Notes: generated by a model from the letters alone, not told the origin. A stretch of 64,000 nt of DNA from Chloroflexi bacterium bin125 (GCA_002239025.1 MPNM01000004.1:62001-126000); one strand, 5' to 3'; positions 7,533 through 16,688 are shown, numbered from the stretch's first letter. Made by a program: numbers and translations.

Positions 7533-8621
7533 CTAACCAGCCGACTCGAGCATCACTCTCACCTCTGGGGCGAGTTCGTAGCGTGTCGCTTTGCCTCGGC
7601 CCAGCCGAACCACCAGCGACGCCTCCGCGAGCGTATTGAGGTCGGTAAATGCTGTTGGCCGGGCGCACTTGGTAATTTTGGCGTATTGAGAGCTGGAAAG
7701 CTGACCGATCTCCTGCAGCGAGTTCAACCCAACTACTCGACGGTCGTTAATCGCGGACTGGAAGTTGGATAGCAGTGCGAGTCGTCGTTGCTGAAACGTG
7801 TTCGCCCGAGCCTCGAGTTGTCGAACTGCGTCGGCGATCACTTCGGTGTGAAAGCGGACAAAATCGGTGACATCGACCTGCTCGGCGAATGTCGTTCCCT
7901 GTGAGTTCTGCAACGCCTCAAAGTACTCGCTGCGGCGTCTCCGCATAACGCTGCTCGGTGAGATCATTCCGTCGACATCGGACTGGCGTATCGCCAGAAT
8001 CAGATCCGCGAGCAGCCGCGCGATCCGTCCGTTGCCATCGACGAATGGCCGAATACTGAGCAAGCCAAAGTGTGCTTGGGCTGCGGCAATCTCAGGCTCT
8101 TCGTGACGCAGCCATTGTCCAATCTGAGAGATGAATCCTGACATCAGCCCCGCCACCCACGTTGGCGGTGGACCGGTGTATGTAAACCGCCGAGCAGCCG
8201 TCTTAGTGATCCTCGAACTGCCCCGGCGGAATCGCCCAGCCAGTTCCGGTCCTCGGCCTGGCAAACTCTCAAACAAGATGGTGTTCAGCATCCGCAATAG
8301 GCCGACGTCAACCTCGATCGTCTCATCACTTGACAGACTTTTGACAAGGCGATGTGCACGTTCCGCATTGCGCGCTTCTCTGCGCTGGTGATCGAATGAA
8401 GAGTCATCGAGCGTGGCAAGTTGAACAGTCGCCAAGTCGAGTGGATCCTCTTTGAACGACACAGAACCATGAGCGCTTCGAATTCGCGCGTGGCGACGAA
8501 AAGAGTCTTCAAACCCGTCCGGAACCATGTTCCGAGCAATCTCGCTGCGTTGCCGGATGAAAGCCAAGTGTTGATCGGTCAAATCGTCGGCACGTCGTGC
8601 GAGCACGAGTTGCATCGGCAT
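7533..8621 (-). CDS. Fic/DOC-family protein with a non-canonical active site
   Basis: About 362 residues from the ATG at 8621, which follows GGAG by 9 nt; a longer frame reaches 8690 without a ribosome site. The layout is that of Fic proteins with an N-terminal helical part, a Fic core (residues 100-230) and a C-terminal winged-helix-like domain (about 285-355). The Fic motif reads R191-P-F-V-D-G-N-G-R199 where the family has H-P-F-x-[DE]-G-N-G-R, so the catalytic His is Arg. Fic enzymes move AMP or other phosphate-linked groups onto proteins; this one may be inactive or have changed chemistry. A perfect palindrome upstream (8659-8682) could be its own operator. Confidence 0.85.
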   Translation of the reverse strand: MPMQLVLARRADDLTDQHLAFIRQRSEIARNMVPDGFEDSFRRHARIRSAHGSVSFKEDPLDLATVQLATLDDSSFDHQRREARNAERAHRLVKSLSSDETIEVDVGLLRMLNTILFESLPGRGPELAGRFRRGSSRITKTAARRFTYTGPPPTWVAGLMSGFISQIGQWLRHEEPEIAAAQAHFGLLSIRPFVDGNGRIARLLADLILAIRQSDVDGMISPSSVMRRRRSEYFEALQNSQGTTFAEQVDVTDFVRFHTEVIADAVRQLEARANTFQQRRLALLSNFQSAINDRRVVGLNSLQEIGQLSSSQYAKITKCARPTAFTDLNTLAEASLVVRLGRGKATRYELAPEVRVMLESAG

Positions 8622-8658
8622 TTTCGCATACTCCAAATACATGTTCGATAAAACAAAT

Positions 8659-8682
8659 CGACATGCGCAAATGCGCATGTCG
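8659..8682. promoter_or_regulatory. 11-bp perfect palindrome upstream of the Fic gene
   Basis: CGACATGCGCA, two A residues, then TGCGCATGTCG: 11-bp arms with no mismatch. It lies 38-61 bp before the chosen Fic start, a normal operator position. The Fic protein has a C-terminal winged-helix-like segment, so autoregulation is plausible but unproven. Confidence 0.5.
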
Positions 8683-8714
8683 GGATACACGGATGATTGC
8701 GGTAATGCGTGCTC

Positions 8715-9923
8715 CTATGCCCTAGGCAGACCTAGCCCTCTTGTGGCGATGACGTTTCGCTGGACTTCTGAGGTTCCGCCTCGGATAGTGGCTGGGACCA
8801 TGCCGACGAAGTTTCTTGTGAACGTGCTCGCCGGAGGGGAATCGCTCCAGGTTTGGGCGTGCAGGCCGAAGACCTTGGTCGCGGTCAGCGCAAGTCTCTG
8901 ACTCAGCTCTGAGGCGAACAACTTCGCTGTGGAGGCCTCATAGTTTGGGACGAGTCCTGACGACTGCATCGAGATGATGCGGAAGCTGAATTGGTACAGC
9001 GTCTCGGTTTCCACCCAGCGATCAACGATTTCCTGACGCAGTTCAGGCGTGACTCGCTCTCGGGCGCCCTGGTCGTTGTTCTGGATGTGCGTGATCAACT
9101 GTCGGAGTTGTCGACGGGCGGCGACTGCGCCCCCGATGTTCGAGCGCTCGAAGTCGAGCAGCGTCATGCCGACGTACCAGCCGCGATTCAGCTCACCGAC
9201 GAGATTGCTGGCCGGGATTCGCACATCCTCGAAAAAGACCTCATTGAAGTAGTGGTCTCCGTTGATGTTGATCAGCGGTCGCACGGTGATGCCCGGCGTC
9301 TTGATGCTGTCAATCATGACAAAGGAGATACCGCGATGCTTGGGCGCGTCGGGATCGGTGCGGACCAGTGCGAACATCGCGTCGGCGGTGTGCGCGGCCG
9401 AAGTCCAGATCTTCTGCCCATTGATGATGAAGTCATCGCCATCACGCACGGCGCGGGTCGTGAGCGAGGCGAGGTCGGAGCCGGAGCCCGGCTCGCTGTA
9501 GCCCTGCGCCCAGGTCACTTCACCGTTGAGAATCGGCGGCAGGTACTGCTCCTTCTGCTCGTCCGAGCCGTGGACGATCAGGGTCGGTCCGAGCATGTTC
9601 ACGCCCGAGCCTCCGACGCCTGGAGCGCCCGACTCGGCCAGTTCCTGGTTGAAGATGAACTGTTCCATCGGCGAGAGACCGCCGCCGCCGTACTCGGACG
9701 GCCAGTGCGGCGCGACCCAGTGACGCTCGGCGAGCGCGGCGTGCCAGTCGACTGCGGCCGACAGCGCAAGCGGGTCATCCGACTTGCGGTCGTTTTCCCA
9801 AGCTCGTTCCGGCATCGCACCTCGAGCAGCGAAGTCGCGATAGCGCTGGGGCAAGCGCTGGCCGATCAGGGTCGCGACTTCGTCGCGGAAGGCGGCTTGT
9901 TCCGGTGTGTCTCGCCAATCCAC
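8715..9923 (-). CDS. Acyl-CoA dehydrogenase family protein
   Basis: 402 residues, the normal length. Visible family blocks are an N-terminal helical domain (WRDTPEQAAFRDEV), the FAD/substrate loop WAQGYSEPGSGSDLASL (about residues 140-156), the beta-domain IINGQKIWTSAAHTAD, and the C-terminal GGTSEVQRNVIATRGLGLP block. It removes two hydrogens from an acyl-CoA to give the enoyl-CoA, passing electrons to electron-transfer flavoprotein. The substrate is not determinable. It is the last gene before Fic in the minus-strand run and would pair functionally with the nearby CoA-transferase. Confidence 0.93.
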   Translation of the reverse strand: MDWRDTPEQAAFRDEVATLIGQRLPQRYRDFAARGAMPERAWENDRKSDDPLALSAAVDWHAALAERHWVAPHWPSEYGGGGLSPMEQFIFNQELAESGAPGVGGSGVNMLGPTLIVHGSDEQKEQYLPPILNGEVTWAQGYSEPGSGSDLASLTTRAVRDGDDFIINGQKIWTSAAHTADAMFALVRTDPDAPKHRGISFVMIDSIKTPGITVRPLININGDHYFNEVFFEDVRIPASNLVGELNRGWYVGMTLLDFERSNIGGAVAARRQLRQLITHIQNNDQGARERVTPELRQEIVDRWVETETLYQFSFRIISMQSSGLVPNYEASTAKLFASELSQRLALTATKVFGLHAQTWSDSPPASTFTRNFVGMVPATIRGGTSEVQRNVIATRGLGLPRA

Positions 9924-9988
9924 AGTCGCCTCCGCTCGTCTACTCAGGCTCGATCGAGTTAGCCCTAGAGGCCCAGTTAGAGACCTGG

Positions 9989-10639
9989 CTAGAGTCCTGG
10001 CACCGCAAGCGCGACTGCGGCCTGAATCTCGTCCAGCGTCCGGTTGACGCTCATCCCGATCAGGTCCATACGAGCGAGCTGCTCGACACGGGTTTCAACG
10101 CGCTCCAGGTACTCGCGTGGCAGCAGCAGTTCAAGCAAGCGGCTGGCTCGGGCGAGGCCGATCAGCGCGACGACGTCCGGCTCGGGGATCTCATCGGAAA
10201 GCAGCGTGTCGATCAACCGGCGCTGCACATCGCGCACAACCTGAGGGTCGGTCGGCGGGAACTTCTCCGACTTCAGCACGATCAATCGGCGGCCGGCCTC
10301 GCGGTGAATGATATTGCGATCGAGGAGGTCCTCGATCACCTGTTGTCGCAGCACGAGCGAGTAGCGTGCGATCTCAGAGATCCAGTACGAGATTGGCTGG
10401 TTGGGAGGACCAGAGTTGATCTGGTGCAGCACGCTATCGAGCAGCGGATTGCCGGTCGGGTCGGCGGAGATAATGAAGAGCCGATTGGGGTCAGTGTCGA
10501 TTCGGTTCAGGAATGACAAATCAAGCAAGGAAGCCCCGGCGATGGCGTAGTCCAGCCGCCCGTCGTACGGGCGGTCGAGCGCGCCGTCTTCGCCCAGGCC
10601 CAGCAGAACGATCTGATCGCTGATAGAGAGTTCGGGCAT
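9989..10639 (-). CDS. GPP34 (GOLPH3/Vps74-like) family protein
   Basis: 216 residues from the ATG at 10639, preceded by AAGGGG at 7 nt; an in-frame ATG at 10654 has no such site. The N-terminus ELSISDQIVLLGLGEDGALD then RLDYAIAGASLLDLSFL matches the bacterial GPP34 family, whose eukaryotic relative GOLPH3 binds phosphatidylinositol-4-phosphate at the Golgi. The role in bacteria is unknown; many actinobacterial genomes carry copies. It is mostly helical with no membrane segment. It sits between the dehydrogenase genes with gaps of about 65 and 120 bp, so co-transcription is uncertain. Confidence 0.85.
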   Translation of the reverse strand: MPELSISDQIVLLGLGEDGALDRPYDGRLDYAIAGASLLDLSFLNRIDTDPNRLFIISADPTGNPLLDSVLHQINSGPPNQPISYWISEIARYSLVLRQQVIEDLLDRNIIHREAGRRLIVLKSEKFPPTDPQVVRDVQRRLIDTLLSDEIPEPDVVALIGLARASRLLELLLPREYLERVETRVEQLARMDLIGMSVNRTLDEIQAAVALAVPGL

Positions 10640-10761
10640 CACTGTCCCCTTCATCTAGTGGCTCTATCGATACCTCGACACCGACTCTGGCGGTATCGCA
10701 GATAGAGCAATCCTAACCGACATCCAACGGCCCTCAGTGTTGATAGTGCATCGCTGCTGAC

Positions 10762-11862
10762 TCAGAGCCAGGGCTCGATCGTGACATTGACGGCTGGCTC
10801 ACCAGTCTCGCCGGCCAGCGTGTCGATTGCCGTTGCAGCGTCCTCCAAGGCAAACGCATGCGAGTGCAACTTGTCCAGTGGAAAGCGACCGGATCGGATG
10901 GTATCGACCGCCTGGACAAACGACTCATGATCGACGCCGAAGACTCCTTTGACCGTGAGGTGGCGAGTCACGATGTCGTCGGAGTTGAAATCAGGTACGC
11001 GACGGCCGCCCTTGAGTCCGGCCAGGACGACCGTACCGCCTCGACGCGCCATCTTCATCGCATCTGACACGGGATCAGTGGCGTATGGCGTGACATCGAT
11101 CACGACATCAGCCCCTCGACCATCGGTGGCTTCGAGCACTCGCTCCACGACGGGATCGCTATCGGCGACCAGGGTCATGTCGGCGCCAAACTCCCTGGCC
11201 AGCGCGAGTTTGTGCTCGTCGCGACCCAGGCCGGTGGTGATGATCGTGCCGGCGCCGGCGGCTCGCGCTGCAATGATCGAGCAGATGCCGCGCTGGCCTG
11301 CGCCGAGCACCACCACAGTCTGTCCGACTTGCAGGTCGGTCGCGTTGACCGCCCAAGCGAAGCCGGCGCCCAATGGATTGTAGAGGGCAGCCAGTCGAGG
11401 CGGCATGTCGTTGGGCATCCGGTGCATCACGGTGGCCGGATGCAGATAGAGGTACTCCGCGTAGCCACCCCAGAGACCCGGCGCGCGATCTGTCAAGGTG
11501 TAGCCAATGCCTGCGCCGTCGCTGCACTGTCGACCGTCCAGACATTGCTTGCAGCGACCACAACGCACTCCAGGCTCGACCGAGACGAGGTCACCAACCT
11601 CAAGGCCCCAGCGCTCCTGCGCGCGCTCGCCCAGTGCAGCAATCCGTCCTACGGGTTCGTGGCCCGGAATCACCGGGAAGCGCGCCGAGAACTCGCCATT
11701 GAACTGCTCATAGTCCGATCCACAGATGCCGCAGACTTCCATGCGCAGCAGGCCGTCGTCGGGGCCGATGTCGGGAATCGGAAACTCTTGCATCTCGAGT
11801 TGACGCACACCGGTCAGGACCATGGCCCGTGCGGCATTGGGAATCTCGGGCATCGCGGCCAT
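10762..11862 (-). CDS. Zinc-dependent alcohol dehydrogenase family (MDR) protein
   Basis: 366 residues of the medium-chain dehydrogenase/reductase family. Catalytic-zinc residues C44 and H68-E69 (CGICGSD, PGHEPVGR) are present. The structural-zinc cysteines C101, C104, C107 and C113 are intact. A Rossmann motif VVLGAGQRG follows near residue 190. It should oxidise a secondary alcohol or polyol with NAD(P)+; no finer call is possible. GGGAGG lies 5 nt before the ATG. It starts 10 bp after the SDR gene ends, so the two probably form one transcript and may work in sequence. Confidence 0.92.
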   Translation of the reverse strand: MAAMPEIPNAARAMVLTGVRQLEMQEFPIPDIGPDDGLLRMEVCGICGSDYEQFNGEFSARFPVIPGHEPVGRIAALGERAQERWGLEVGDLVSVEPGVRCGRCKQCLDGRQCSDGAGIGYTLTDRAPGLWGGYAEYLYLHPATVMHRMPNDMPPRLAALYNPLGAGFAWAVNATDLQVGQTVVVLGAGQRGICSIIAARAAGAGTIITTGLGRDEHKLALAREFGADMTLVADSDPVVERVLEATDGRGADVVIDVTPYATDPVSDAMKMARRGGTVVLAGLKGGRRVPDFNSDDIVTRHLTVKGVFGVDHESFVQAVDTIRSGRFPLDKLHSHAFALEDAATAIDTLAGETGEPAVNVTIEPWL

Positions 11863-11872
11863 TGGAACCTCC

Positions 11873-12748
11873 CTAGCGCTGATCGATCAGTGGCTGCATT
11901 CGTGCGTTGCGCTCCTCAGAGGCCTGCATGTGACGTGCACGCTCCTGACCAAGCGGCGTCTCAGGATCCTCGAGCAGGTTCCCACCACGCGCGTCGCGTA
12001 TGCCACCGTCCATGACGAGGTAACTGCCGGTCATGAAGTCGGCGTCAGGGCCGACCAGGAACGAGATCAGGCCGGCGATATCGGATGGAGCGCCTGAGCG
12101 ACCGAGCGGAGTCGCCTCTTCCAGTGCGGTTCGAATTGGGCCGCCTTCGTCTCCTGCGAGACCATGCGCCAGCGGGGTGTCGATCACGCCGGGACCGATC
12201 GCGTTGATGTTGATCCCGTGTGGCCCGAGGTCAGAGGCCCAGCCGCGGACCATCATGGCCACGCCGGCCTTTGTTGCGGAGTAGCTCCACATCCACTGAC
12301 TGGTGCTGAGCGCAGCCAATGAAGAGATGCAGACGATCCGTCCGCCGTCGCCCTGCGCCACCATCCGCTGTGCTGCGGCCTGGACCGTCAGAAAGACGCC
12401 CGTGAGGTTGATGTCGACCTGGTCTTGCCAGTCCTTAAGCGGCATGTCGAGGACCGAACCGCCGCGTCCGATGCCAGCGTTGGCGACCGCGATGTTGATA
12501 CCGCCCAGCTCCTTGACACATTCGTCTGCGGCGGCCTGCACCTGGTCCTGCGACGCAACATTGCATTGCACGACATGAGCTGAGCGCCCGAACTCGCGAA
12601 CCATCGACGCGGTCTCCGCTGCGCCATCCAGGTCGATCTCGGCGATGCAAATGTCGGCGCCGTCGCGCGCCAGCCGAACGGCTGTGCCCTGACCGATTCC
12701 CGAACCCGCTCCTGTGATGAGTGCGACCTTGCCAGCCTGGTCAGCCAT
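11873..12748 (-). CDS. Short-chain dehydrogenase/reductase (SDR)
   Basis: 291 residues from the ATG at 12748, which follows GGAGG by 5 nt; the in-frame ATG at 12760 is less likely. A classical SDR: cofactor motif TGAGSGIG (12-19), NAG at 90-92, catalytic S142/S143 and Y156-S-A-T-K160. Asp/Glu at the end of beta-2 (AEIDLDG) suggests NAD over NADP. A C-terminal extension of about 40 residues (ERARHMQASEERNARMQPLI) is longer than usual. Next gene is the zinc alcohol dehydrogenase. Substrate unknown. Confidence 0.92.
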   Translation of the reverse strand: MADQAGKVALITGAGSGIGQGTAVRLARDGADICIAEIDLDGAAETASMVREFGRSAHVVQCNVASQDQVQAAADECVKELGGINIAVANAGIGRGGSVLDMPLKDWQDQVDINLTGVFLTVQAAAQRMVAQGDGGRIVCISSLAALSTSQWMWSYSATKAGVAMMVRGWASDLGPHGININAIGPGVIDTPLAHGLAGDEGGPIRTALEEATPLGRSGAPSDIAGLISFLVGPDADFMTGSYLVMDGGIRDARGGNLLEDPETPLGQERARHMQASEERNARMQPLIDQR

Positions 12749-12817
12749 GCGAACCTCCACACGAGTCGTGCTCTACGTCGAGATAGAAGGTAAAGGAATC
12801 GCGGTCTGTTGACCTGA

Positions 12818-13861
12818 TCAGACGAGCGTGTAGCGCCGTTCGACATCGCCGCCGCTGCGGGTCAGCTTGTCTTCTTCGACCAGCGCTTCGAGATGGGCCA
12901 CGGTTTCCGACATGGCCATCGTCAACTGCATCCGGTCGTGGGCTCGCTTGGGGAAGGTCTGGATTGCGATGTCTTTGACCGAGTGATTGCCGTCGGAGAC
13001 TGCGTTGAGCATCTCCACGCGTCGCTCCTGGTGGTGTTCCAGAATCTCAGCGGCACGCTCGGCTGGTTGCTCAATGATCGCCTCGTGAGCGGGCAGCGCG
13101 ATCGATGAGTTCAACTCCTGGACCAGCTTGAGTGACTCTTCGAAATCTGGCAGCGGCGACCGCTCTTGATCGGGCCACATCCCGATATGCGGCGTGATCC
13201 GGCCGAGCAGATGGTCGCCGGTGAACAGCGCGTCCTGGTCGAGCTCGCGGACGCACAGGTGACCGTCGGTGTGTCCCGGCGTCCAGATTGCTTCCAGGTT
13301 GCGTCCGCCGACTTCGATCACTTCGCCGCCCTGCAGGACCGTCGGCTCCGGCATCGGCAGCTCGATGTCTTTCATCGCGTCGCGCATTCGCGAAAACATG
13401 CTGTCGCTTGCGTCCTGCGACTGTTCTCCATCGAATTGATGGTCGTCAAGCGATTCCGTCCAACCACTGGAGAATCTGCGACGGAATGCCTCGCCGGAGC
13501 CGTCGTCGGCATGGCGCATGGCGTTCATCATCTGCATACGTTCCCAGTCGGCCTCGTGGACGTAGACATCGCAATCGAAGGCACGTTGCAACCGACCGGC
13601 GAACGCGGTGTGATCGGGGTGGTAGTGACTGATGAAGACGGCATCGAGCCGGCGTCCGTCGGTGAGCAGCGGCTGGATCTCTTGCTCGAGTTTGTCGACG
13701 CCTTTTGGTGACGGGAATCCAGCGTCGAACATGGCCCAGCCGTTGCCGGTCGGGATCAACCAGACATGCACGTGACCCAGTGGAGGAGGCATCGGAAGGG
13801 TGAATCGGAGAATGCCACCGGGAAGTTCAGGAGCGTCGGTGGCGTGGTCGGCAGGGGGCAT
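12818..13861 (-). CDS. MBL-fold metallo-hydrolase
   Basis: 347 residues. The metal motif HxHxDH is present as SHYHPDHTAF (about residues 78-87), followed by TPGHTDGHLC and TGDHLLG, which supply further metal ligands. The C-terminal third (TFPKRAHDRMQLTMAMSETV) looks like the winged-helix tail found in LACTB2-like MBL proteins, which include RNases and thioesterases. The start ATG abuts the stop codon of the DppC-like gene (TAGATG), so the two are translationally linked at the 3' end of the first transporter module. Hydrolysis of an acyl-CoA or ester is plausible; not proven. Confidence 0.88.
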   Translation of the reverse strand: MPPADHATDAPELPGGILRFTLPMPPPLGHVHVWLIPTGNGWAMFDAGFPSPKGVDKLEQEIQPLLTDGRRLDAVFISHYHPDHTAFAGRLQRAFDCDVYVHEADWERMQMMNAMRHADDGSGEAFRRRFSSGWTESLDDHQFDGEQSQDASDSMFSRMRDAMKDIELPMPEPTVLQGGEVIEVGGRNLEAIWTPGHTDGHLCVRELDQDALFTGDHLLGRITPHIGMWPDQERSPLPDFEESLKLVQELNSSIALPAHEAIIEQPAERAAEILEHHQERRVEMLNAVSDGNHSVKDIAIQTFPKRAHDRMQLTMAMSETVAHLEALVEEDKLTRSGGDVERRYTLV

Positions 13862-15112
13862 CTAGCGGCTGCCCCGCAGGCGTGGGTCGAGGACATCGCG
13901 AAGGGCGTCGCCGAGGACGTTGAATCCGAACACCAGCGATGTCAGCGCCAGACCGGCCCAGAGCGAAGTCCAGGGCGAATAGACGATGAACTGGCGTCCG
14001 TCAGCGATCATTTTGCCCCAGGAGACATCCAACGTGCCCAGACCGAGGAAGCTCAGCGCCGCCTCGGCCAGGATGAACGCGCCAATGGTGATCGAGAAGA
14101 TCACGATCAGCGGCGCGAAGATGTTTGGCAGAATGTGAAAGCTCATGATTCTGGAAGAGGTGGCGCCAATGGTGCGGGCCGCCTCGACGTAGGGCATCTC
14201 ACGAATCTGGATCACGCTTCCGCGCACAATTCGATTGGTGGGCGCGATACCCAGCACTGACAGCGACAATGTCACCCAGAGCGCTGAAGGGTCGGTGATC
14301 GAGGCGATCAGCAACAGGAATGCGATAGGCGGGAAGCTCTGCACCGCGTCGAGGATTCGGTTGATGATCAGGTCGACAGACCCGCCAAGGGAACCGGAAA
14401 CCAATCCCGTCACCGTTCCGGCGGCAACACCAATCAGCGTGGCGAAGAATCCGATGTAGAGCGAGAGTCTCGCGCCTTCGGTCACGCGAGAGAAGAGATC
14501 GTGACCAGCCCGGTCCGTGCCGAACCAGTGCTTGCCGGACGGTCCCAGCAGCGACGCCGTGATCAAGGGATTGTCGGTTCCGGCAGCGAGCAATCGATCG
14601 TGGTCGGAGATCACACCGTCGTCAATCTCGATCTGTTGCTCCCGGACCAACCAGTCAATCAGGTCACCCGCTTCAACCCGTCCAAGCGCGTACTCGACCA
14701 TCTCATGCTCGACGCCGACATTCGACGCCGCCTCTTCGAAGATGTCGGGATCGCTGACAATGGCTCGCAGTTCGGAAGCTGATACATCTGCGCTCAGTCC
14801 ATCAAGGGCATTGGCGAGTTTGTCATCGGCATAGCTGACCGATGCGATTTCGAACACGTCTCGAGAGTCGTATCGCCCGATTCCCAGCCAACCACCATCA
14901 TCACCGACAGTGCCGACCGCGATGACACTCCAGAGCACCACAATCACGACGCCAGCGGCGCCGAGACGCTTGGACGACATGAACTGCCTGAAACCGACCA
15001 GCCAGCGCCGCAGGCCGGTCGCCTGGTCAACCTGCAACCCCTCGGCTGCGGCGAATTCGTCAAGCTGCTGACCCTGGTCTGGTTGCTGACTAGCGCCTGG
15101 TTGCTGACTCAT
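13862..15112 (-). CDS. Peptide/nickel-type ABC transporter permease, DppC-like (copy 1)
   Basis: 416 residues against about 300 for ordinary DppC/OppC. After a glutamine-rich N-terminus (QQPGASQQPDQGQQ) and the first membrane helix (GVVIVVLWSVIAVGTVG, about 54-70) there is an extra segment of about 105 residues (81-185) before the usual LGPSGKHWFGTDRAGHDLFS block. The rest is canonical, including the coupling loop FVEAARxxGA-type EAARTIGATSSRIMSFHILP. By DppC topology the insertion should lie outside the membrane. It follows the DppB-like gene after 7 bp. Partner ATPases are not in the window. Confidence 0.93.
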   Translation of the reverse strand: MSQQPGASQQPDQGQQLDEFAAAEGLQVDQATGLRRWLVGFRQFMSSKRLGAAGVVIVVLWSVIAVGTVGDDGGWLGIGRYDSRDVFEIASVSYADDKLANALDGLSADVSASELRAIVSDPDIFEEAASNVGVEHEMVEYALGRVEAGDLIDWLVREQQIEIDDGVISDHDRLLAAGTDNPLITASLLGPSGKHWFGTDRAGHDLFSRVTEGARLSLYIGFFATLIGVAAGTVTGLVSGSLGGSVDLIINRILDAVQSFPPIAFLLLIASITDPSALWVTLSLSVLGIAPTNRIVRGSVIQIREMPYVEAARTIGATSSRIMSFHILPNIFAPLIVIFSITIGAFILAEAALSFLGLGTLDVSWGKMIADGRQFIVYSPWTSLWAGLALTSLVFGFNVLGDALRDVLDPRLRGSR

Positions 15113-15119
15113 ATCGGCC

Positions 15120-16601
15120 CTAGTCGTAGCGGATGCGCGGATCGATCAGCGCATAGCTAATGTCGATCACGATGTTGACGATGATCACGAAGAGTGCCAG
15201 GAAGAACACCGCAGTCTGAATGACCGGGATATCAGCCTGGTAGAGCCGTTGAATCAGCATCAGGCCGATTCCGGGAATATTGAAGAGAATTTCGAGGATG
15301 ATGTTGCCGCCAACCAACGCCGCGAGCTGTAGGCCGAACACGCTCAGGACCGGCACCAGTGCGTTGCGCAGGGCGTGCCGGCGAATGACCGAGCGTTCGC
15401 GCAATCCCTTGGACCAGGCGGTACGTACGTAGTCTTGCCGCAACACCTCGAGTAGCTCGGAGCGGGTGATCCGCATCAGACCGGCCCCGGCGGCGATGCC
15501 GCCCGCGACAGCGGGGATCGTGTAGAGCGCAAAGAACCCATCAACAGAGGTGAAAATGCTCCTCGCGCTCTCCTCGGTCAGTGGAATCGACCATAAGCCG
15601 CCCTCAAAAATGCCTCCAGGCGAGACGACAAAGATCATCATCGTTGCGATCCAGAAGGCTGGTGCGGCCAGCGCCAGAATCGCGAACCCACGCAGCGCGT
15701 AGTCGACCCATTGGTCTTGGCGCATTGCCGAAAGAATGCCAACCGGCAACGCCACCACGACGGCCACGATCAACGCGTACACGGTGAGATGCAGCGAACG
15801 CGGCAGGGAACGCAGGAAAATGTCCATCGACGGTTCGTTGGTCTGGAACGAGGGCCGGAACTGGAAGCGGATCGTGTCCCAGAGATATTCGAGGTATTGC
15901 GTGCCAAGCGGCTTGTCGATGCCGAGCTGGTTCTTGATGCTGGCCTCGGTGATTTCCCGAGTCGGCGAGATGAACTTCTGACCAGGCAACAACGGAGTGT
16001 CAATTGTCAGCGAGCCATCTTCGTTAGCCGGGGTGCCCTCTTCGTTGACGTTCATGTAGTCGTCGGGACCGACTCGGTTGACCACCGCGAGCTCGCGCAG
16101 TGTGGTGCTTTCACGCAACGTCAGCGTGACGCCCGCGGGCGCGAACAGCTCACCAGCGAAGGTGCCGAACTCAACATCGGGATTGCGTTCCACGAGCAGC
16201 GCAACGCCGTCCTCTGTGTTTTCCGGCAGCGCCAACCGCGCCGTCCTTGAGATCGAGGACAAGAGTTGGCCATCGATAATGACGATCGTTGAACCAGGTC
16301 GCAACTCGGAGTCGGCATCCAGGCTTCGGTTGTTGGCGACGATATCCGCGACCCCGACGCCGTACTTCAACGCAAGAGTGTCCAGCGTGTCCCCGCCGAC
16401 GACGCGATGTAGCGTCCGTTCGACTTCGACCTCGCCGACAATCTCAGCCTCGATCTTGGTCGCGCCCGACGCTTCGAGATTGGCGAGCTTGATCGTGACG
16501 TAGTCACCAGGAAGTGCGTTGAGCACCAGAAACAGAATGGAGATCACGAGCCACAGCGTCGGGATCACCAATATGATGCGCCGGATCAGGTACTTCTGCA
16601 T
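15120..16601 (-). CDS. Peptide/nickel-type ABC transporter permease, DppB-like, with LysM domain (copy 1)
   Basis: 493 residues from MQKYLIRR at 16601; an upstream in-frame ATG at 16667 adds residues unlike family N-termini. Ordinary DppB is about 310-340. Between membrane helix 1 (IILVIPTLWLVISILFLVL) and the conserved LGIDKPLGTQYLEYL there is an insertion (about 42-220). It holds a clear LysM domain at 65-110 (HRVVGGDTLDTLALKYGVG ... LRPGSTIVI) and a degenerate second one at about 160-212. The remainder is a standard permease with EVLRQDYVRTAWSKGLRERSV as the ATPase-coupling loop. The insertion should face the outside. It is co-oriented with the binding protein upstream and DppC downstream. 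Confidence 0.93.
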   Translation of the reverse strand: MQKYLIRRIILVIPTLWLVISILFLVLNALPGDYVTIKLANLEASGATKIEAEIVGEVEVERTLHRVVGGDTLDTLALKYGVGVADIVANNRSLDADSELRPGSTIVIIDGQLLSSISRTARLALPENTEDGVALLVERNPDVEFGTFAGELFAPAGVTLTLRESTTLRELAVVNRVGPDDYMNVNEEGTPANEDGSLTIDTPLLPGQKFISPTREITEASIKNQLGIDKPLGTQYLEYLWDTIRFQFRPSFQTNEPSMDIFLRSLPRSLHLTVYALIVAVVVALPVGILSAMRQDQWVDYALRGFAILALAAPAFWIATMMIFVVSPGGIFEGGLWSIPLTEESARSIFTSVDGFFALYTIPAVAGGIAAGAGLMRITRSELLEVLRQDYVRTAWSKGLRERSVIRRHALRNALVPVLSVFGLQLAALVGGNIILEILFNIPGIGLMLIQRLYQADIPVIQTAVFFLALFVIIVNIVIDISYALIDPRIRYD

Positions 16602-16636
16602 TGCCTGCTCTCGCGCCGTAGGCGCGTTTGAGCGCT

Positions 16637-16661
16637 TGCTCCCCCCGCGAAGGAGGGAGCA
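16637..16661 (-). terminator. Hairpin between binding-protein and permease genes
   Basis: TGCTCCC and GGGAGCA arms 11 nt apart lie in the 87-bp gap after the first binding-protein stop. There is no U-tract on the minus strand, so partial attenuation or mRNA 3'-end protection is more likely than full termination. This could raise binding-protein output over permease output. Confidence 0.4.
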
Positions 16662-16688
16662 GAGCACTCATCGAATGCTGGATCCGGT

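Noticed and set aside
11212-12015. 267-codon plus-strand open frame opposite the alcohol dehydrogenase
   Set aside because: Antisense shadow; overlaps two well-supported genes and has no recognisable domain.
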